NCBI RefSeq assembly: GCF_014650335.1
Contig: NZ_BMUT01000023.1
Coordinates: 1-64,000, forward strand
DNA from: Streptomyces hiroshimensis
GTDB lineage: Bacteria > Actinomycetota > Actinomycetes > Streptomycetales > Streptomycetaceae
Length of the DNA stretch: 64,000 bases
Direction of reading: 5' to 3'
Both the position numbers and the translations under genes were made by a program. The notes under the pieces were generated by a model. The model made no database searches and was not told where the DNA came from. It saw nothing but the letters and a program-made list of their open reading frames with translations. This document shows, in pieces, positions 40,435-48,410 of this stretch. Within the stretch, counting starts at the first letter, position 1. Each line of letters begins with the position of its first letter.

Positions 40435-42651
40435 TCAGTGGACGGCTGCCAGGACGTCCCGGCCGAGGGCCTGCAGTTCTCTCTCGTCGCGCGCCGGCAG
40501 GAGCTTTTTCAGGCTCTTCCACACCTGCAGGTACTGATCGTCCTCGATATACCTGGCATTGAGTGAGCAGTGGGCGGCCAGCGCGCGCAGGGGCCACTCC
40601 GTCTCCCGGTCCGGGGCCGCGTCCGCCGCGGCGGTCAGGCCGTTGATGAGCCGCCGCTCCTCGCTGCGCCCGCAGTGTCCGACGGCCAGCCGCAGAACGT
40701 CCTGCCACTGTTCCTCCGCCGCATGGAGCAGTAATTCGTCCAGGCAGTCGCTCTCCTGGAACTCCTTCGCCGCCAGATAGTCCTGGAAGGTGCGGTGGAT
40801 GAACTGGATCGCATCCGGAGACCGCTCCTGGAGCAGCCCGCTGCGATTGAGCAGGTGCATCAGCACGGCCTGAGGAGTGCCCTGGGCCCGTACGCGGCGC
40901 AGGCCCCGCAGCGCCGATTCGAGCTGGCGCACGGCCTGCTCGCGCGTGAGCTCCGCGCGGCCGTTCCGGACCAGCCAGACGGCGATCCGCTGCAGCAGCT
41001 GACGGCCCTCGTCCGTGGTGAGTTCTATGCCTTCCGGCTGATGAATGCGGCGGTGGATATCGCGCGTCGCCAGCATCAGGTTCAGCGCGGCGCTGTAAAG
41101 ATCCCAGCGGGTCTCCGGGAGGAATCCGTTGCGCTGCCGGTGCAGGGCGCAGATGACGGCGCACAGCAGCGGTGTCCGCGCCAGATCGCGGAGTACGTCG
41201 TTGCGCCGGAATTCCCGGTCGAGCTCCAGTTCGAGCGCAACGAGCCGTTTGCGCTGGCGTTTCGCCCAGTGCTCGTCCGCATATCTGTCACATTCCAGCC
41301 GGGCGGCCCTGTGCCACGCGCCGGCGAACGACCGGATGTCCTCGTCGCCCAGGGGGAGCAGCCGGAGCTCTTCGAAGCCCTCCTGCTCCAGCCAGTCGCT
41401 GCCGACGGCCAGGGGGCGCACGGTGACCAGGCAGCGCGTCCGCGGATACATCCGCAGGAGCCCGGCGAGCCACTTACGGGCCAGCTCGCGGTCCGCCTGC
41501 GGGATCTCGTCCATCCCGTCGACCAGAAGCAGCCCGCGGCCCGCTTCCAGTACGCGCCCCGCCCAGCCGTCGGGCGGCTTGTCGACCTGCAGGCGCGCGA
41601 TCTTGGGGAGCTGGGACGGGGTGGGGGAGGTGATGCCCCGGGCTGCCAGGCTGCGCATGGGGACCACGAAGGGGATCAGCCCGTCGAGCTCGGACAGCTG
41701 CTCGGGGAGGGTGCGGCACGCGGCGTGGGAGGCCAGCCACCACACGAGCGTGGTCTTGCCCGCGCCGGCCTCGCCGCGCAGGACCGTCCGCGGTCGTGAG
41801 CCGAGGAGATCCTCGATGCGCCCGCGCGGCTCCGGAGAGCCCGGTCGCGCTTCGGGCGAGGACTGCGCCTCCAGGCTCAGGTAGGCCGTGTCCAGATCCC
41901 AGTCGCCCGAGCTGAGCTCGTCCAGGCCGAAGATCTCCAGCCTGCTGTACGCGGCCTTGACCGCCTTCGCGTACGCGGGCTCGTAGACCAGGTCCTCGGG
42001 ATAGGCGGAGGAGACCTCCTCGAAAACCGGGGGGTCCGGCCAGCGATCCAGCAGGGCCATCCTGAAGCCGGGGTCGTTGAACGCCGTGGCCAGCGGCATC
42101 GACTCGATCGAGGCGTGCTGCCAGCCCAGCGGGTCGCCGCTCGCGATGCCGATCAACAGTGGGCCCGCGAACACGGGCCCGCCCGACAGGCCCGCCCAGG
42201 GCGAGCCGTCCGGGACGGGCGCGGGCGGATGGTGATCCGCATGCAGGACGTACCGGCCGCGCATCCGTCCCGAGAGGGGCATCAGCGTTCCCGGGATCTG
42301 TACGGCCTCCAGCTCGTCCGACTCGTACCGCTGGACCTGCGGGAAGCCCAGCACCTGGCAGCGCGGCATCGGCTGCCATCCGGCGCATTTGCCCCACCGC
42401 AGCGGCGGCGCGGTCCCGAGGGGTAGCACGGACCTGCGGGTCACGAGGAGCGCTAGGTCGCACGTATCCGGGTCGCCCGACCACACGACGTCACAGGGAA
42501 CGCGCCCGTCGCCGTCCGGTGCGACGACCTCGACCGCGTCGCCCCTCTCGAACAGATGTGCACTCGTCAGCACCAGCTCAGGCGTCAGCAGCACCCCGCT
42601 GCCCTGCCGCGCGCCCAGCACCGCCACCAGCCGGTCCTCGACGGACGGCAT
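40435..42651 (-). CDS. Trypsin-like protease fused to a NACHT NTPase (STAND conflict protein)
   Basis: A 738-residue two-module protein. Residues 1-205 are a trypsin-like domain with an intact triad: His32 (LTSAH), Asp65 (CDLALLV) and Ser156 (GLSGGPVF). A linker with the motif DLDTAYLSLEA leads to a NACHT NTPase: Walker A GEAGAGKTT with Lys299, Walker B LLLVDGMDEIP with Asp378, and the helical region that ends IQFIHRTFQDYLAAKEF. The C-terminal helical repeats could sense a ligand. Codon 640 is TTA (40734-40732), which needs the bldA tRNA. GTG 42672 is an alternative start. It follows the trypco2 gene by 2-23 bp. Confidence 0.88.
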   Translation of the reverse strand: MPSVEDRLVAVLGARQGSGVLLTPELVLTSAHLFERGDAVEVVAPDGDGRVPCDVVWSGDPDTCDLALLVTRRSVLPLGTAPPLRWGKCAGWQPMPRCQVLGFPQVQRYESDELEAVQIPGTLMPLSGRMRGRYVLHADHHPPAPVPDGSPWAGLSGGPVFAGPLLIGIASGDPLGWQHASIESMPLATAFNDPGFRMALLDRWPDPPVFEEVSSAYPEDLVYEPAYAKAVKAAYSRLEIFGLDELSSGDWDLDTAYLSLEAQSSPEARPGSPEPRGRIEDLLGSRPRTVLRGEAGAGKTTLVWWLASHAACRTLPEQLSELDGLIPFVVPMRSLAARGITSPTPSQLPKIARLQVDKPPDGWAGRVLEAGRGLLLVDGMDEIPQADRELARKWLAGLLRMYPRTRCLVTVRPLAVGSDWLEQEGFEELRLLPLGDEDIRSFAGAWHRAARLECDRYADEHWAKRQRKRLVALELELDREFRRNDVLRDLARTPLLCAVICALHRQRNGFLPETRWDLYSAALNLMLATRDIHRRIHQPEGIELTTDEGRQLLQRIAVWLVRNGRAELTREQAVRQLESALRGLRRVRAQGTPQAVLMHLLNRSGLLQERSPDAIQFIHRTFQDYLAAKEFQESDCLDELLLHAAEEQWQDVLRLAVGHCGRSEERRLINGLTAAADAAPDRETEWPLRALAAHCSLNARYIEDDQYLQVWKSLKKLLPARDERELQALGRDVLAAVH

Positions 42652-42674
42652 CGGCGCTCTCGCCCGGTCCACTT

Positions 42675-43022
42675 CTACTGCCCGGAGGACCCGAACCGCG
42701 ACACCCCGCCCGGCCGCTCGTTGCCCACGCGCCAGCTGCCGCCCGTGCGGGTGTCCTTCGGGGTCAGCGTGAAGGAGACCTTGTGCGTACGGGTCGAGCC
42801 GCGGGACGCCTCCGCGTCCGCGCTGACCACCCAGGCCTTCACCCCGCCCGAGCCCTTGGCGTCCTTGCGGATCTCGACGGTGAACTCCATGGCGATCTCG
42901 CCGACCTCGAAGGCCAGGTCCTGGCCCGCGCCCCGGGCCGCCGCCGACGTCAGGCCCTCCCGGACCGCCTGGACGGCATCCGCCAGCTCCACGTCCTCGA
43001 ACCCGCTGCTCCCGCTGCCCAT
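42675..43022 (-). CDS. Trypco2 (trypsin-co-occurring domain 2) family protein
   Basis: A 115-residue protein: FEDVELADAVQAVREGLTSAA, then strands IAMEFTVEIRKDAKGSGGVKAWVVSADAEA and THKVSFTLTPKD, the pattern of trypco domains, which are named for their association with trypsin-like proteases in bacterial conflict systems. It sits directly upstream of the trypsin-NACHT gene and is surely co-transcribed. Its role may be to hold or modulate the protease. ATG 43022 is preferred to GTG 43025 by ribosome-site spacing (GGAG six bases upstream). Confidence 0.8.
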   Translation of the reverse strand: MGSGSSGFEDVELADAVQAVREGLTSAAARGAGQDLAFEVGEIAMEFTVEIRKDAKGSGGVKAWVVSADAEASRGSTRTHKVSFTLTPKDTRTGGSWRVGNERPGGVSRFGSSGQ

Positions 43023-43377
43023 CACTCACTCCACCCCCGGCCCCTGGCGGCCGCTGCGCTGCGTGCGCGACCGCTGACCGGGAGCGTACCGCCGGGGCCG
43101 GGTCTTTGGTCCCGGAACCGGGGAGGCCGAATGTCCTTCGGCGGTGACACCCGCCATAGGGCGTGGGTCACGTACTAAGGGAAATAGCAGCGGGTGCGCC
43201 TTCCATTTACCCCGCAAAACAGGCGGAACCCCTGCTCAGGGCGGCATGAATTACCTCCCCGTTCCTACGGCATTCGTTAGTAGAGGCCGTCCTTGGCAGC
43301 CCGGCGAATGCGGGTTACCAAGGTATGGCGATCCCGGTCCGCAGCCGGGACCTGTTTATGCCTGGAGGTTTATCCGT
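43023..43377 (+). other. 355-bp divergent region between trypco2 and the M23 gene
   Basis: No gene is supported. It must hold the promoter of the trypco2-NACHT operon (minus) and the structured leader of the M23 peptidase gene (plus). Its base composition is less GC-rich around 43180-43290 than the surroundings. Confidence 0.6.
43190..43360 (+). promoter_or_regulatory. Structured 5' leader of the M23 peptidase gene, possible c-di-AMP (ydaO-type) riboswitch
   Basis: Several pairable elements occur in order: GCGGG...CCCGC (43190s-43217), CCCTG CT CAGGG (near 43235), CCTTGG...CCAAGG (near 43291-43323) enclosing CCCG...CGGG, and TCCCGG...CCGGGA (near 43332-43351) just before the ribosome site. 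Segments such as GGCGGAACCCC and GCCCGGCGAATGCGGGTTA recall ydaO-class motifs, which precede cell-wall hydrolase genes in Streptomyces. The match is partial. Confidence 0.35.
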
Positions 43378-44112
43378 ATGTCGAAGCGCACCGCTTTCCG
43401 TAACCCGAGCAAGACCGTTCTCCGTACCCGTGCCGCCGTCGTGGCAGCCGGCCTGGGAGCCTCGGTCGCGCTGGGTTCCGGGGTCGCGCTCGCAGCCGAC
43501 ACCACCGCCTCGGTGAGCGAGTTCCCGGCGTTCGCGTCCCTCGCGACGCTGGACGACTCGCTGAACAAGCAGGCCGAGACGCAGCTGAAGGTGGCGGAGA
43601 AGGAGAAGCAGAACGCCGAGCAGGCCAAGCGGGACGCCGCCCAGCGTGCCGAGGACGCCCGCAAGCAGGCCGAGGCCTCCCGTAAGCGCGCCGACGGCTG
43701 GGTCGCGCCCGTCGCCGACTACCAGATCGGTCAGCCGTTCGGTAAGGCCGGCAAGATGTGGGCGGCCAAGCACAGCGGCCAGGACCTGGTCGTCGGCACC
43801 GGTACGTCCGTCATGTCCGTCCACGGCGGCACCGTCGTCAAGGCCGGCCCGAACGGCGGCGGCGACGGCCCCGCGTACGGCAACGCCATCGTGATCAAGC
43901 ACGACGACAACACGTACTCGCAGTACGCCCACCTCTCGCAGGTGAAGGTCTCGGTCGGCCAGACCGTGAGCACCGGCCAGATCATCGGCCTGTCGGGCTC
44001 CACCGGCAATTCGTCCGGCCCGCACCTGCACTTCGAGATCCGCACCACCCCGAACTACGGCACCGCCGTCGAGCCGGTCGCCTTCCTGAAGGCCCACGGC
44101 GAGAACCTCTGA
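43378..44112 (+). CDS. Secreted M23 peptidoglycan endopeptidase
   Basis: A 244-residue exported protein. The signal peptide spans residues about 15-40 (VAAGLGASVALGSGVALAAD). A charged coiled coil (KQAETQLKVAEKEKQNAEQA) precedes the LytM/M23 domain. The zinc site is visible as HSGQDLVV (H-x3-D) and GPHLHFEIR (HLH). It should cut peptide cross-links in peptidoglycan. GGAGG at 43363-43367 is a clean ribosome site ten bases before the ATG. The long structured leader suggests post-transcriptional control. Confidence 0.92.
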   Translation: MSKRTAFRNPSKTVLRTRAAVVAAGLGASVALGSGVALAADTTASVSEFPAFASLATLDDSLNKQAETQLKVAEKEKQNAEQAKRDAAQRAEDARKQAEASRKRADGWVAPVADYQIGQPFGKAGKMWAAKHSGQDLVVGTGTSVMSVHGGTVVKAGPNGGGDGPAYGNAIVIKHDDNTYSQYAHLSQVKVSVGQTVSTGQIIGLSGSTGNSSGPHLHFEIRTTPNYGTAVEPVAFLKAHGENL

Positions 44113-44134
44113 TCCGTCTGATCCATCGGATCCG
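44109..44134 (+). repeat. 9-bp tandem repeat spanning the M23 stop codon
   Basis: CTGATCCGT, CTGATCCAT and a diverged CGGATCCG follow one another. The first holds the TGA. Confidence 0.65.
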
Positions 44135-44136
44135 CC

Positions 44137-44181
44137 CCGGAGCCGGGGCACCGCGACACGCGGTGCACCGGCTCCGGCTTT
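44137..44181 (+). terminator. Terminator of the M23 gene
   Basis: An outer 10-bp stem (44137-44146 with 44168-44177) and an inner 8-bp stem (44148-44155 with 44159-44166) meet at a G-A mismatch, with an ACA loop and a CTTTTA tail. Confidence 0.88.
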
Positions 44182-44224
44182 TACGGTGGTAATGCAGCGT
44201 GAAAACCGGTGATCGGAGCGCGTC

Positions 44225-44686
44225 ATGATCAAAGGAATCGCCATCACCACCGTCTGGGTCCTCGACCAGGACCGGGCGAAGGATTTCTACACGGAGAAGC
44301 TCGGCCTGGAGGTCCGCACCGATATGACCATGGGCGGGGACAAGAGAATGCGCTGGCTCACGGTCGGCGCCAAGGACCAGCCGGACGTCGAGCTGACGCT
44401 GATGGTCCCCGGCCCGCCCGGGCTCGACCCCGAGTCGGCGGAGGCCATGAAGAAGCTGGTCGCCAAGGGCGCGCTGGGCGCGGGGGTGCTGAGCACCGAC
44501 GACATCCACCGCGACTACGAGACGCTCAAGGCCAGGGGCGTGGAGTTCCTGCAGGAGCCCCAGCAGCGGCCGTACGGCACGGAGGCGATCCTGCGCGACG
44601 ACTCCGGCAACTGGTTCTCGCTGACGCAGCGCACCGAACAGCTGGACCTCGACAAGGCCTGGGGCGAGTGCGTCGACCCGATGTGA
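44225..44686 (+). CDS. VOC-family (glyoxalase/bleomycin-resistance fold) protein
   Basis: A 153-residue single-chain VOC protein with two beta-alpha-beta units: IAITTVWVLDQDRAKDFYTEKLGLEV and TDDIHRDYETLKARGVEFLQEP, ending in the metal-site region TEAILRDDSGNWFSLTQ. Such proteins dimerise and may be dioxygenases, isomerases or binding proteins; the substrate is not evident. The GGAGCG ribosome site lies 6 bp before ATG 44225. It is convergent with cseC. Confidence 0.85.
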   Translation: MIKGIAITTVWVLDQDRAKDFYTEKLGLEVRTDMTMGGDKRMRWLTVGAKDQPDVELTLMVPGPPGLDPESAEAMKKLVAKGALGAGVLSTDDIHRDYETLKARGVEFLQEPQQRPYGTEAILRDDSGNWFSLTQRTEQLDLDKAWGECVDPM

Positions 44687-44725
44687 CGCCGCCCGTGGGA
44701 CGCCGCCCCGCGGCAGCGCATCGGG

Positions 44726-44767
44726 CAGGTGGCTGGTCCCAGGCGGCTGGTCCCAGGTGGCTAGTCC
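44726..44767 (-). repeat. Three-copy 14-bp tandem repeat spanning the cseC stop codon
   Basis: Units start at 44726, 44740 and 44754. The copy inside cseC reads CTA where the downstream copies read CTG, so the TAG stop is the only difference of note. Confidence 0.85.
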
Positions 44768-46062
44768 GGCACCTGGATGATCGGGAACGTCCCCGTGCTC
44801 GTCGGCGCCGACTCCGGCAGCCACAGCACCGCGATCGCCCCCGTGCCGCCCTCCACCTCCGGGTCGGCGTTGCGGAAGGTCAGGCGCGCGCCCAGCACCC
44901 GGGCCTGCCCGACGGCGATGGTCAGGCCCAGGCCGTGGCCCTTGCCCGCACGGTCCTTGCTGCCGGTGCGGAAGCGGCTCGGGCCCTCCTGGAGCAGCTC
45001 CTCGGGGAATCCGGGCCCATGGTCGCGCACGCGCAGGACGCGCCCCTCGACGGTGACGTCGAACGGCGGCTTGCCGTGCTTGGCGGCATTGGCCAGCAGG
45101 TTGCCGATGATCCGCTCCAGGCGGCGCGGGTCCGTGGAGACGTAGGCGTCCCGCGCGACCCGTACGCGGGCCTCGGGCTCGGCGGCGCGGACCCGGCGCT
45201 CGACGAACTCGCCCAGCAGGATCTCCTGCATCTCGGCGCGCTCGGCGAAGCCGTCCAGCCGGGCGACCTCCAGCACGTCCTCGACGAGGGTGCGCATGGC
45301 CTGGGCGCGGTCGCGGACGAGCTCGGTGGGCCGGCCCGGCGGCAGCAGCTCGGCGGCGGTGAGCAGGCCGGTGACGGGGGTGCGCAGCTCGTGGGCGATG
45401 TCGGCGGTCACGCGCCGCTCGGCCTCCAGCCGGCGCTGGAGCGCCTCGGCCATGCCGTCGACGGCGCGGGCCAGGTCGTCGGTCTCGTCGCGCACCCGGC
45501 CGCCGATGGCCTCGCGCACCCGTACCTCGGAGTCGCCGTCGGCGAGCTTGCGGGCGGCCGTCGCGGCCTTGCGCAGCCGGCGGGAGAGCTGGTCGCCGAT
45601 GAGGATGCCGAGCGCGCAGCCGCCGAGGACGACGGAGACCGAGCCGATGATCAGCGCCTTGTCGAGCGCGTCGATGATGGAGAACCGGTCCTTGAACCGG
45701 GTGTGGATCGAGAGGATCCTGCCGTTGCGGACCGGCACCGAGGCCCAGACCTCGGGCGAGTCCTTGCCGCCGGAGTCCTGCAGGAAGGTGGCGCGCTGGC
45801 CGATGGCGGCGGCCTCGCGCAGCTGCTTGGGCAGCGCGGGGTCGTCGATCTTGGCGTGCAGCATCAGCCGGCCGGTGTTCTCGTAGTACCGCTGGGCGAT
45901 CTGTACGCGCTCGTCCATGACGTCGCGGCTGTTGTCGAGCATCGACAGGCGGGCGGCGTTGTGCACGACGAGGCTGAGCGCCACCGCGACCAGCGCGCTG
46001 ACGCCCGCGATGGCGAGGCTGACCTTCCAGCGCAGACCGGAGCGGAGGGCAAGCTTCACCAC
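44761..46062 (-). CDS. cseC: Sensor histidine kinase CseC of the SigE envelope-stress system
   Basis: A 433-residue transmembrane kinase. Two membrane segments (about 14-34 and 136-160) enclose an extracytoplasmic sensor domain, followed by HAMP, HisKA (RRVTADIAHELRTPVTGLL, His acceptor) and HATPase_c (DHGPGFPE, GKGHGLGLTIA). In S. coelicolor CseC senses envelope stress such as vancomycin and phosphorylates CseB, which activates sigE. GTG 46062 or the next GTG 46059 may start it. It is separated from cseB by 90 bp holding a four-copy repeat. Confidence 0.93.
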   Translation of the reverse strand: MVKLALRSGLRWKVSLAIAGVSALVAVALSLVVHNAARLSMLDNSRDVMDERVQIAQRYYENTGRLMLHAKIDDPALPKQLREAAAIGQRATFLQDSGGKDSPEVWASVPVRNGRILSIHTRFKDRFSIIDALDKALIIGSVSVVLGGCALGILIGDQLSRRLRKAATAARKLADGDSEVRVREAIGGRVRDETDDLARAVDGMAEALQRRLEAERRVTADIAHELRTPVTGLLTAAELLPPGRPTELVRDRAQAMRTLVEDVLEVARLDGFAERAEMQEILLGEFVERRVRAAEPEARVRVARDAYVSTDPRRLERIIGNLLANAAKHGKPPFDVTVEGRVLRVRDHGPGFPEELLQEGPSRFRTGSKDRAGKGHGLGLTIAVGQARVLGARLTFRNADPEVEGGTGAIAVLWLPESAPTSTGTFPIIQVPD

Positions 46063-46069
46063 GAGCCGG

Positions 46070-46129
46070 TCTCCAGCGGGTCGGCTTCCAGCGGGCCGGC
46101 TTCCAGTGAGCCGATCCCCAGTCGGCCGA
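46070..46129 (-). repeat. Four-copy 15-bp tandem repeat between cseB and cseC
   Basis: Imperfect units start at 46070, 46085, 46100 and 46115, with the core TCCAGCGGGCCGG. On the minus strand they are in frame with cseC and would encode R-P-A-G-S steps, but no start codon precedes them in that frame. Confidence 0.75.
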
Positions 46130-46152
46130 TCACCATGGGGTGGTCACCCTCG

Positions 46153-46860
46153 TCACCCTCTGAGCTTGTAGCCGAAGCCGCGGACCGTCTCGATCCGGTC
46201 CTGGCCGATCTTGCCGCGCAGCCGCTGCACATGGACGTCGACGACCCGGGTGTCGCCGCCCCAGCCGTAGTCCCACACCCGCTCCAGCAGCCGGTCGCGG
46301 GAGAGCACCGTGCCGGGCGCGGCGGAGAACTCCAGCAGCAGCCGCATCTCGGTCGGGGTCAGCGCGACGGGCTCGCCGCCCTTGCGGACCTCCATGCCGT
46401 CCGTGTCGACCTCCAGGTCGCCGAAGCGCAGCACGCCGCACTCCAGCTCCTCGGGGGTGTCGGCCGCGGCGGTGCCGTTCGGCCCGCTCGCGTGCCCGAA
46501 GCGGCGCAGCACGGCCCGTATGCGGGCGACGAGCACGGCGCCGTCGAAGGGCTTGGTGACGTAGTCGTCGGCTCCGGCCTCCAGGCCCAGGACGACGTCG
46601 ATGGAGTCCGCGCGCGCCGACAGCATGATCACGGGAACGGTCGACTCGTCGCGGATCCGGCGGCAGAGGCTGACCCCGTCCAGGCCCGGCACCATGACGT
46701 CGAGCAGCGCGATGTCGGGCTTGCGGGCGCGGAACCTCTCCAGCCCCAGCAGCCCGTCCGGCACCGCGGTCACCTCGAAGCCGTCGCGCTCCAGTGCCAG
46801 CTGGGTCGCCTCACGGATGACGTCGTCGTCCTCCACGAAGAGCACATGCGTATCGGCCAC
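46153..46860 (-). CDS. cseB: Response regulator CseB (OmpR family)
   Basis: A 235-residue regulator: receiver domain with VEDDD acidic pocket and phospho-Asp in IALLDVMVPGLDG, and an OmpR/PhoB winged helix (LTPTEMRLLLEFSAAPGTVLSR, then RVVDVHVQRLRGKIG). In S. coelicolor it activates the sigE promoter after phosphorylation by CseC. ATG 46860 lies 7 bp after the cseA stop. Confidence 0.95.
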   Translation of the reverse strand: MADTHVLFVEDDDVIREATQLALERDGFEVTAVPDGLLGLERFRARKPDIALLDVMVPGLDGVSLCRRIRDESTVPVIMLSARADSIDVVLGLEAGADDYVTKPFDGAVLVARIRAVLRRFGHASGPNGTAAADTPEELECGVLRFGDLEVDTDGMEVRKGGEPVALTPTEMRLLLEFSAAPGTVLSRDRLLERVWDYGWGGDTRVVDVHVQRLRGKIGQDRIETVRGFGYKLRG

Positions 46861-46867
46861 GCTGTCC

Positions 46868-47536
46868 TCAGCCCTCCGTCCCCACGCTGGGGAGATCGCC
46901 CTTGTCGGTGTTGCCGACCTTGCTGTAGTCGGTGTGCGTACGGCCGGTCTCCCGGAACTCCGTACCCGACCAGTGGTACGTCATGACATCTTCGCCCGAC
47001 GCGCAGCAGACCGCGTCACCGGGGCCGTAGACCTGCTTGGTGACGCGGAGGTCGCGGCGGTCGATCTCGGAGTAGACGGGCGCCTGCTCGATCATGAACA
47101 CGTTCTCGTAGGAGCCGTCGCTCTTCGCACGGTACACATATGAGCCGACGCCCACGGAATCGCCGCAGGTGAGGATGTTGACGATGATGTCGTCGCGCTT
47201 GCCGTCGGTCAGCTTCCCGTAGATCACGTCCAGCGGGTACTGGTTCTTCACACAGGGCTTCAGGTCCTTCTTGACCTGGCTGCCGATCTTCGGATCGTTC
47301 TTGATCAGCTTTACGGCGTCGATCTTCTCGTGCGGCGAGTCCGCCGTCGCCGAGGCCGAGGGCATACGGGTCGGCTTCGCCGCCGACTGCGTCTGCGCGG
47401 TGCCTTCCTTGCGGACGCCCTCGCTGCCCGCGTCGCATCCGGCAAGCAGAAGACCGGCGGCCGCGGCCAGAGCTGTGACCGTGCCGCCGGTGATCAGTAC
47501 CGGCTTGGGGGGAGCCGCCTTTTTCAGGCCGCGCAC
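46868..47536 (-). CDS. cseA: Lipoprotein CseA, negative modulator of the SigE system
   Basis: A 222-residue lipoprotein. The signal peptide ends in the lipobox LLAGC (Cys near residue 34), followed by a Ser/Thr/Ala linker and a globular ectodomain with several Cys residues (LKPCVKN, ILTCGDS, DAVCCASG). In S. coelicolor loss of CseA raises sigE promoter activity, so it damps signalling. GTG 47536 overlaps the sigE end by 13 bases and has GCAGGAAC just upstream. Confidence 0.9.
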   Translation of the reverse strand: MRGLKKAAPPKPVLITGGTVTALAAAAGLLLAGCDAGSEGVRKEGTAQTQSAAKPTRMPSASATADSPHEKIDAVKLIKNDPKIGSQVKKDLKPCVKNQYPLDVIYGKLTDGKRDDIIVNILTCGDSVGVGSYVYRAKSDGSYENVFMIEQAPVYSEIDRRDLRVTKQVYGPGDAVCCASGEDVMTYHWSGTEFRETGRTHTDYSKVGNTDKGDLPSVGTEG

Positions 47537-48072
47537 CGTTCCTGCCCCCGCTCGTTGCGCTCGAGGGCGTGGAAGTCCAGGTCGCGGCTCTCCAGCTCCT
47601 GGCGCAGCCGGGCCAGGGCCCGGTGCAGCGTGCTCTTGACCGTGCCGGTCGACATGCCGAGCGCCTCCGCGGTCTCCTCGGTGCTCATCTGCTCCCAGTG
47701 TCGCAGCACGACGACGCTGCGCTGCTTGGGTGCCAGGACACCGAGGATGTCCATCAGCAGGGCGCGGTCGGCGTGCTGCTCCGTGCCGTCCTCGACGCTC
47801 GCGTCGGGGAGCTGCTCGGTGGGCACCTCGTCGAGCTTGCGGGCGCGCCACCACTCCGTACGAGTGTTGATCATGACACGGCGGAGGTAGGCGTCGGCAA
47901 GCGACTTGTCCGCTATGCCTTCCCAGCGGCCGTAGGTGCGCACCAGAGCGGTCTGGAGGAGGTCCTGTGCGTCGATGGGGTCCGGCACGAGACGGCGGGC
48001 GCTGCGCAGGAGGGCGTCCTGACGGTTGCGCACGTACTCCTCGAAGTCCAGAACCTTGCCGCTGCTGGCCAT
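47524..48072 (-). CDS. sigE: ECF sigma factor SigE (cell-envelope stress)
   Basis: A 182-residue ECF sigma factor that directs transcription of envelope-maintenance genes. Region 2 (ALLRSARRLVPDPIDAQDLLQTALVRTYGRW) and region 4 (LAPKQRSVVVLRHWEQMSTEETAEALGMS, then VKSTLHRALARLR) are complete and match the S. coelicolor SigE pattern. Unlike most ECF factors it has no anti-sigma partner; control is through CseB/CseC. It is the first gene of the sigE-cseA-cseB-cseC operon. Confidence 0.96.
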   Translation of the reverse strand: MASSGKVLDFEEYVRNRQDALLRSARRLVPDPIDAQDLLQTALVRTYGRWEGIADKSLADAYLRRVMINTRTEWWRARKLDEVPTEQLPDASVEDGTEQHADRALLMDILGVLAPKQRSVVVLRHWEQMSTEETAEALGMSTGTVKSTLHRALARLRQELESRDLDFHALERNERGQERCAA

Positions 48073-48410
48073 CTCGCAGCCTCCATTCCGCTTGCATTCC
48101 CCGCGTCACGCTGGTGGTCTCCCAGCACGGGTAGGACGCTACGGAGGAGCTGTTGCGGCGTGATGTGCGGCAGCACTGCGGCAGGAGCACAGCTGTCCAT
48201 AGGTTGTGTAACAGCGGTGCGGGAGCGGGGGCGGTAGGGCGTGAAAAGGGGGCTCTGTCCTGTTCCGGAGGGCCTTTTGGCAGGTCACGGCGGGTCTTTC
48301 GTAACGGCCTGTGTGACGGCCATGTGTGACGGCCGTGTGACGGCCTCCGCTACGGGCTTCCGTTACGGCCTCGGCCGCGGGTCCGCTTCGGGCCCGTCGA
48401 CGGACGCGCG
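48073..48410 (-). other. 338-bp region upstream of sigE
   Basis: No gene is supported. It should carry the CseB-dependent sigE promoter and the 3' flank of mutY. A minus-strand TAGCGT hexamer lies near 48140 with AAC-type sequence (GCAACAG) about 20 bp upstream, but I cannot assign it firmly. Repeated TGTGACGGC motifs occur at 48305-48345. Confidence 0.45.

Noticed and set aside
42652..43029. N-terminal extension of the trypsin-NACHT protein up to 43029
   Set aside because: The extra 126 residues are Gly/Arg/Pro-rich and lie over the trypco2 gene in another frame. The trypsin fold starts at 42651 or shortly before.
46063..46129. The 15-bp repeats as coding N-terminus of CseC
   Set aside because: The frame is open but has no ATG, GTG or TTG before a TGA, so translation cannot begin there.
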